Assembly (NCBI GenBank): GCA_009777485.1
Contig: WRLT01000005.1
Coordinates: 1 to 64,000, forward strand
DNA length: 64,000 nt
Direction of reading: 5' to 3'
DNA from: Bacillota bacterium
Lineage (GTDB): Bacteria > Bacillota > Clostridia > Christensenellales > Pumilibacteraceae
Below the pieces are notes generated by a model. It did no database searches. It saw nothing but the letters and a program-made list of their open reading frames with translations, and was not told the origin of the DNA. Made by a program: the position numbers and the translations under genes. Numbering within the stretch: position 1 is the stretch's first letter; every line of letters starts with the position of its first letter. Shown here one piece after another: positions 60,288 through 64,000 of this stretch.

Positions 60288-60881
60288 AACGAAGTCTGCT
60301 GCGCCGTGCTTACAAATCGGGCAGATGTAGTCGGGCGGCAGAGGCTCACCCTCGTATATGTAGTTGCAAATTACACAGCGGTAACCTTTTTTGGCGGCGG
60401 CAGCGGGTTTGGGCTTAATGTGGCGTTGATAGTACGCATACGTTACGCTTTCGGCATCGCTTAGTACCGCGCTTTCGGTTAGCTGTGCCGTAAAGAGTGT
60501 ATGCGTGCCGTAGTCTGCCGCGCCTGTAACGGTACACGATAAAAATGCGTTGGTGTTTTCGGTTAGGTACAATAAGCCGTTTTTACTGCGCGCAACCGAC
60601 TTTATACCGCTAAATTTATCCGCTTTTTTGCCCGACTGATACCCGAACCGCTTATAGATATCAAACGGCGCGTTTTCGGTAAGCACGGAAAGGTTAAACT
60701 TGCCCGTATTTTTAATCATGTCGTGCGTAAGCGTTTGCTTGTTGACGGTTATTAAGCACACAAACGGCTCTGCACTGGTAACTTGGATAAAGGTATTGGC
60801 GATACACGCGTTGTCCTTGCCGCCCTCGTGTGCGGATAATACATACAGGCCGTAGCCGATTTTAAATAAAGCCTCGTTCAT
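60279..60881 (-). CDS. Flavin reductase-rubredoxin fusion (high-molecular-weight rubredoxin)
   Basis: About 200 residues from MNEALFKIGYGLYVLSA, a start supported by AAGGAG; an upstream in-frame ATG lies in perR. Residues 1-150 are an FMN-binding flavin reductase domain. Residues 165-200 are a rubredoxin with two CxxC pairs (CVICNYIYEG, CPICKHG). Such proteins pass electrons to flavodiiron proteins or rubrerythrin for O2 and peroxide removal. Last gene of the rubrerythrin-perR operon. Confidence 0.9.
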   Translation of the reverse strand: MNEALFKIGYGLYVLSAHEGGKDNACIANTFIQVTSAEPFVCLITVNKQTLTHDMIKNTGKFNLSVLTENAPFDIYKRFGYQSGKKADKFSGIKSVARSKNGLLYLTENTNAFLSCTVTGAADYGTHTLFTAQLTESAVLSDAESVTYAYYQRHIKPKPAAAAKKGYRCVICNYIYEGEPLPPDYICPICKHGAADFVKL

Positions 60882-60897
60882 GCTTAAATAAGCTCCT

Positions 60898-61278
60898 TTA
60901 TGTGCAATTTTTACATAGTCCGCTAAAAGAAATGTTACAGCCCGCAACCTTAAAATTATCCGATTGTACGTCTGACAATAGGTGCGAAAAGTCGCCCTCT
61001 ACGTCAAAAACCGTGCGGCATTTATCGCATACAAAATGATAGTGCGGATGCAGATGGTGGTCGTAGCGCGCGCAGCCGTAAAAGTCGCCTATATAGACAA
61101 GCTGTCCGTTTTGCGCCATTTGCCGCAAGTTTCGGTATACGGTTGCCTTTCCGATAGACGGGTGCTTTAAGGCAACGTATTCGAAAACCTGTTCTGCGCT
61201 GGCGTGAACGTTAAGCTCTTTGACGGCGTTATAAATCAGCTGCCGCTGCACCGTGTTTTTTAGCTTAGTATTTTTCAT
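60898..61278 (-). CDS. perR: Fur-family peroxide regulator PerR
   Basis: A 126-residue Fur-fold repressor. The DNA-binding N-terminal half includes TVYRNLRQMAQNG. Metal ligands are in YDHHLHPHYHFVC. Structural zinc cysteines form two CxxC pairs (CDKC near residue 85, CKNC at the end). The neighbouring peroxide-defence genes and a Per-like box over the operon promoter favour PerR over Fur. The gap to the rubrerythrin gene is 3 bp. Confidence 0.9.
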   Translation of the reverse strand: MKNTKLKNTVQRQLIYNAVKELNVHASAEQVFEYVALKHPSIGKATVYRNLRQMAQNGQLVYIGDFYGCARYDHHLHPHYHFVCDKCRTVFDVEGDFSHLLSDVQSDNFKVAGCNISFSGLCKNCT

Positions 61279-61281
61279 AAA

Positions 61282-61830
61282 TTACTTTTTAAAATAGCGG
61301 TTTAATAGCCCTTGAAACGCCATGCCGTGCCGCGCTTCGTCTTTACACATTTCGTGTACCGTATCGTGAATAGCGTCTAGATTAAGCTGCTTTGCCTTGG
61401 TAGCAAGGTCTTTTTTTCCTTGCGTTGCGCCGTGCTCGGCCAGTACGCGCATTTCCAGGTTTTTTTGGGTGGACGCGTCTACAACCTCGCCTAACAGCTC
61501 GGCAAACTTTGCGGCGTGTTCGGCCTCTTCAAAGGCGATTCTTTTATACGCCTCGCCGATTTCGGGAAAGCCCTCCCTATCCGCTTGGCGGCTCATGGCT
61601 AAATACATGCCGACTTCGGTGCATTCGCCTAAAAAGTTTTGCCGCAAGCCCTCTATAATTTCGGGGTCTGCGCCTTTGGCAACGCCGATTCTGTGCTCGT
61701 CCGCAAACACAAGCCCTGTTTTAGAAACCTCTATAAACTTAGACGCGGGCGCTTTACACAGCGGGCATTGAACGGGCGGTGCTTTGCCCTCGTGGATATG
61801 TCCGCAAATGGTACAACTAAACTTTTTCAT
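61282..61830 (-). CDS. Reverse rubrerythrin (N-terminal rubredoxin plus ferritin-like diiron domain)
   Basis: A 182-residue NADH-dependent peroxidase component. Residues 1-35 are a rubredoxin domain ([17 protein letters not shown]). The rest is a four-helix diiron domain with the expected Glu and ExxH motifs ([31 protein letters not shown]). This order is the 'reverse' type known from Clostridium, strongly induced by oxygen. First gene of the operon; GGAGG precedes the start. Confidence 0.93.
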   Translation of the reverse strand: MKKFSCTICGHIHEGKAPPVQCPLCKAPASKFIEVSKTGLVFADEHRIGVAKGADPEIIEGLRQNFLGECTEVGMYLAMSRQADREGFPEIGEAYKRIAFEEAEHAAKFAELLGEVVDASTQKNLEMRVLAEHGATQGKKDLATKAKQLNLDAIHDTVHEMCKDEARHGMAFQGLLNRYFKK

Positions 61831-61862
61831 AATAATTCACCTCCTAGTGATAGCAGTTATTA

Positions 61863-61907
61863 AATGATAACCATTATCATTATAAGGTAAAAAACCTTAT
61901 TTGTCAA
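61863..61907 (-). promoter_or_regulatory. Promoter with PerR-type operator
   Basis: Minus-strand TTGACA (61902-61907), 17-bp spacer, TATAAT (61879-61884). Overlapping the -10 box and start site is the perfect inverted repeat AATGATAA-TGG-TTATCATT (61863-61881), which fits a Fur/PerR box. It should repress the rubrerythrin-perR-flavin reductase operon. Confidence 0.85.
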
Positions 61908-61945
61908 TACTTTTCGACAAAATTTTTAAAAGTTTTTTTGGGAAT

Positions 61946-62150
61946 GGAGAATGGAGAATGGAGAATTTCGGGGTGGACGTTAGCGGACGGGGTGGAAAGA
62001 AAAACGCCTTTCCACCCCGTCCGCTGACGCGTCCACCCCTCAAGAGGGGAATTTTTTAACGGCTGATTTCCTTAGTACTTTCGTAGAGGGGGATTTTTTA
62101 TAGGTCTATTTTTATAAAGTCAATCAATGAGGGGAATTTTTTTAAGGATT
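61946..62150. repeat. Composite TGGAGAA and CCCCT-CAAG-AGGGG repeat region
   Basis: Begins with three TGGAGAA units (61946-61966). A long inverted repeat follows (about 61970-62039, arms of about 30 bp containing CCACCCCGTCCGCT). It ends in the CCCCT-CAAG-AGGGG hairpin (62036-62049). A segment (CGGCTGATTTCCTTAGTACT and AAAGTCAATCAATGAGGGG) recurs at 62.9-63.0 kb. No gene. Confidence 0.75.
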
Positions 62151-62186
62151 ATTTTTAAATTCCCTTGTGTATCTGCCTTATGCGAC

Positions 62187-62447
62187 TTAGGTTTCGGCGC
62201 ATTCTATGCCGATGCAAAGACCTAGCTTAAAACCCTCTGTAAAGTAGAAGTCTATTTGTTCTAGCCAACCTTCGTCTAGGCTGTCTATTAGGCTTTCGTG
62301 CAAGGCAAATGCTTCCGCGCTTATTGTTTGTTTAAGCTGTTCATATAGACGGTTTTGCTCTGTGTACGGCGGCATATTGGGATTTATCATATTTTCAATA
62401 TTTCCTCTTTTGCCGTTAAAAATATCTCTGATTGCCGAAGTTTTCAT
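62187..62447 (-). CDS. Small protein, DUF6809-like
   Basis: An 86-residue acidic, helical protein. The C-terminal FYFTEGFKLGLCIGIE resembles small Clostridia proteins grouped as DUF6809, of unknown function and often found in mobile or accessory regions. GGAGAG precedes the ATG. It is divergent from the XRE gene at 62543, and its promoter region is shared with two GATAACATTTG repeats. Confidence 0.65.
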   Translation of the reverse strand: MKTSAIRDIFNGKRGNIENMINPNMPPYTEQNRLYEQLKQTISAEAFALHESLIDSLDEGWLEQIDFYFTEGFKLGLCIGIECAET

Positions 62448-62487
62448 GGGGTGTACTCTCCTTTATTATAGTATAGTAAAATTATAA

Positions 62488-62542
62488 GATAACATTTGAA
62501 ATCTGTCAAGTATTTTGATAACATTTGTGATATTATTTTACT
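62488..62542. promoter_or_regulatory. Divergent promoter region with GATAACATTTG direct repeats
   Basis: GATAACATTTG occurs at 62488-62498 and 62517-62527 (29 bp apart). TATTAT (62531-62536) lies 6 nt before the XRE ATG. ATAACATTTG also precedes the other small XRE gene, at 33031, so it is a candidate operator. Confidence 0.5.
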
Positions 62543-62749
62543 ATGAGTTATTTATTGCCTCAGAGATTAAAAGAGTTGCGGATTGAAAAAGGATTATCAC
62601 AAAGAAATCTATCAAAGGCTACTGGATTAAGTCAGCCTGCAATAGTTCATTGGGAAAACAACAAAAGAGTTCCGAATGCAGAAGTTGTTATGGTTATCGC
62701 TAATTTTTTTGGTGTTACAGCGGGGTATCTTTTAGGTTTGGAGGATTAA
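62543..62749 (+). CDS. Small XRE-family DNA-binding protein
   Basis: A 68-residue Cro/C1-type HTH protein (RLKELRIEKGLSQRNLSKATG, then SQPAIVHWENNKR), ending in TAGYLLGLED. Size and ends match the protein at 32802; the two are probably paralogues. The probable transcript is leaderless. It may control itself and the divergent small gene. Confidence 0.9.
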   Translation: MSYLLPQRLKELRIEKGLSQRNLSKATGLSQPAIVHWENNKRVPNAEVVMVIANFFGVTAGYLLGLED

Positions 62750-62756
62750 ATATTTT

Positions 62757-63030
62757 CTTTCCACCCCGTCTGATTGAGGGACTGGGCTTTTCTTTCTGCC
62801 CTATCTGATTGGGGGACTGGGCTTTTCTTTCCACCCTATCTGATTGAGGGACTAGGCTTTTCTTTCCACCCCGTCTGCTACGCAGCCACCCCTCAAGAGG
62901 GGAATTTTTTAACGGCTGATTTCCTTAGTACTTTCGTAGAGGGGAATTTTTTTAAGGTCTATTTTTATAAAGTCAATCAATGAGGGGGATTTTTTAAAGG
63001 GGTATTTTTAAAAAGTCAATCAATGAGGGG
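62757..63030. repeat. Tandem 35-bp repeats and CCCCT-CAAG-AGGGG block
   Basis: About three and a half copies of a 35-bp unit (CTTTCCACCCCGTCTGATTG and onward) run from 62757. The hairpin follows (62889-62902), then the GTACTTTCGTAGAGGGG and AAAGTCAATCAATGAGGGG blocks, the latter twice. Reading frames across it are artefacts. Confidence 0.8.
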
Positions 63031-63050
63031 GATTTTTGGGGTTTATTTGG

Positions 63051-63079
63051 TTGACAGTTTTTAAATATTATTTTAGAAT
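63051..63079 (+). promoter_or_regulatory. Promoter of small lipoprotein gene
   Basis: TTGACA (63051-63056), 17-bp spacer, TAGAAT (63074-63079). The ribosome site AGGAGG is at about 63099-63104. Confidence 0.7.
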
Positions 63080-63112
63080 TAAAATTACTATAATTCTTAG
63101 GAGGAATGTGAT

Positions 63113-63616
63113 ATGAAAAAGTTTACGGTGATACTGGCATCTATGGTGTTGTGCTTGGGTACGGTTGGTTTACTGGCGGGGTGCGGAGAGGTGTATGATG
63201 ATACGGATTTAAGAAATCAGTTAGAACAGCTTAGAGAACAACTAGACGAATTACAGAATACGGAGGAGGATGGGATTTATTATTGGTTAGGCGAAACGTT
63301 TACGTATGTAAATTCGGGAATTGAATGGTTTAGTATTAAGGTAGAGATTAGTCCTACTAGTTCGGACCATTTTCGTATGACACTAACAAACCTAAATATG
63401 CCTGGTGTGTCTATGAATGTGTATTTAGCATCAAGAAGATTCAACAGTAATAATAATACTTGGGCGTCGGAGTTTTCTCTATCATCTAGTAGCTTGGGAA
63501 TTGGGCAAAGCTATTCACAGAGTGGATATACTATCTCTAGTTTTCCAGCTACACACATCTATTTCTTCCACCCAACAGGAATCCCCCTTTACGCTATATT
63601 TAATGTAGCTCATTAA
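63113..63616 (+). CDS. Small lipoprotein with short coiled coil
   Basis: A 167-residue protein. The signal ends in the lipobox LLAGC (Cys24). Residues 33-50 form a short coiled coil (RNQLEQLREQLDELQN). The rest is a beta-rich domain of about 110 residues, Ser/Asn-rich, not recognised. It is enclosed on both sides by non-coding repeats. Confidence 0.75.
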   Translation: MKKFTVILASMVLCLGTVGLLAGCGEVYDDTDLRNQLEQLREQLDELQNTEEDGIYYWLGETFTYVNSGIEWFSIKVEISPTSSDHFRMTLTNLNMPGVSMNVYLASRRFNSNNNTWASEFSLSSSSLGIGQSYSQSGYTISSFPATHIYFFHPTGIPLYAIFNVAH

Positions 63617-63654
63617 CACCGTCTTGCTTTGTGCGTCTTTTCAGCACGTTTGAT

Positions 63655-63856
63655 TGAGGGACTGGGCTTTTCTTTCCACCCCGTCCGCTGACGCGTCAAT
63701 GGGTCGTTCGTTCCTCACTCCCCGCTTTGGCTAAAAACACGGTGTGTTTTTGCGGCTAAAGCCGCCGCGTCGCGCCTACAAGAGGGGAATTTTTTAACGG
63801 TTTAATTATAAATACTTAGCCGACAATTTCAATTTTCCATTTTCCATTCTCCATTT
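63655..63856. repeat. Repeat region next to mraY
   Basis: Contains TTTCTTTCCACCCCGTCCGC, the GGTCGTTCGTTCCTCACTCC block also seen at 34.47 kb with its AAAACAC-GTGTTTT hairpin, and an ACAAGAGGGGAATTTTTT remnant. A right-end-like TTTTCCATTCTCCATTTT follows at about 63834-63856. Confidence 0.75.
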
Positions 63857-63870
63857 TAAAACTGTGTTTG

Positions 63871-64000
63871 TTACATTCCCTGTACTACTAAGGTTATGGC
63901 TAAGCAGATTGAACCTACGGCGGCGGTTATGGCGGTGTAGGCGGTTACAATTTTGTGTTCGTGTATACCTTTGCGCTCGAAGTGGTGGTGCAAGGGCGCC
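63871..64000 (-). CDS. mraY: Phospho-N-acetylmuramoyl-pentapeptide transferase MraY, C-terminal end (cut by window edge)
   Basis: The last 42 codons are inside the window. They begin with APLHHHFERKGIHEHKIV, matching the essential His-rich PLHHHFE motif and following conserved residues of MraY, then one membrane segment and a stop (TAA at 63871-63873). It makes lipid I. In dcw clusters mraY directly precedes murD; here about 3.8 kb of other genes and repeats separate them. Confidence 0.93.
   Translation of the reverse strand, partial: APLHHHFERKGIHEHKIVTAYTAITAAVGSICLAITLVVQGM

Noticed and set aside
62187-62749. Toxin-antitoxin pair formed by the small gene and the XRE gene
   Set aside because: The genes are divergent rather than co-transcribed, and the small protein shows no toxin motif.
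62757-62900. Possible CRISPR-like array (35-bp units)
   Set aside because: The units are directly adjacent with no unique spacers and there are no cas genes; this is a plain tandem repeat.
62774-62983. 69-codon frame after the XRE gene
   Set aside because: It reads through the tandem repeat and hairpin block; no ribosome site and repeat-derived composition.

Overview
The window is from a low-to-mid GC, endospore-forming Firmicute, most likely an uncultured Clostridia-type organism. The evidence is an intact spoIIGA-sigE pair behind ftsA-ftsZ, a MinD/MinE system, a PerR-rubrerythrin operon typical of anaerobes, and Gram-positive style lipoproteins. Most genes lie on the minus strand. No tRNA, rRNA, phage, transposase or CRISPR locus was seen.

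Two classical envelope clusters are stretched and interleaved on the minus strand. Read from the right edge, the division/wall (dcw) cluster appears as mraY (cut by the edge), murD, ftsW, then after about 48 kb murA, ftsQ, ftsA, ftsZ, spoIIGA and sigE. Between its halves lies the shape/septum-placement cluster: maf, mreB, minD, minE and mgsA. This cluster has no mreC, mreD or minC. In their place is an accessory island holding a zinc-ribbon/TIR/MORN protein, two SHOCT-type membrane proteins and a transmembrane HTH protein with RCC1 repeats. Housekeeping genes between these include alaS (unusually short), a QueD-like gene, a Ppx/GppA phosphatase, serC-serA, a diacylglycerol-type glycosyltransferase, and a TPP riboswitch driving a ThiT-like transporter.

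The most striking locus is an 18.4 kb operon (8996-27436) with one strong promoter and one terminator. It encodes two giant single-pass proteins: a 2032-residue RCC1-containing ectodomain protein, and a 1765-residue ectodomain plus cytoplasmic coiled-coil protein ending in an Ala-Arg-Pro-Gly repeat tail. It also encodes two coiled-coil proteins without signal peptides (about 175 and 2092 residues) that share a very acidic N-terminal head. I read this as a candidate undescribed envelope-spanning scaffold. Its place inside the dcw cluster suggests a link to division or shape, but that is inference.

Three further patterns stand out. First, a family of about 127-bp structured hairpin elements sits at the 3' ends of minus-strand genes, with covarying stems and a constant internal loop. 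Second, many operon heads have a -10 box 6-7 nt before the start codon and no Shine-Dalgarno site, which implies leaderless mRNAs. Third, a surface lipoprotein gene has an 11-G tract between its -35 and -10 boxes, which suggests phase variation. Several intergenic regions also carry a repeat family built around a CCCCT-CAAG-AGGGG hairpin and TGGAGAA-type short repeats.
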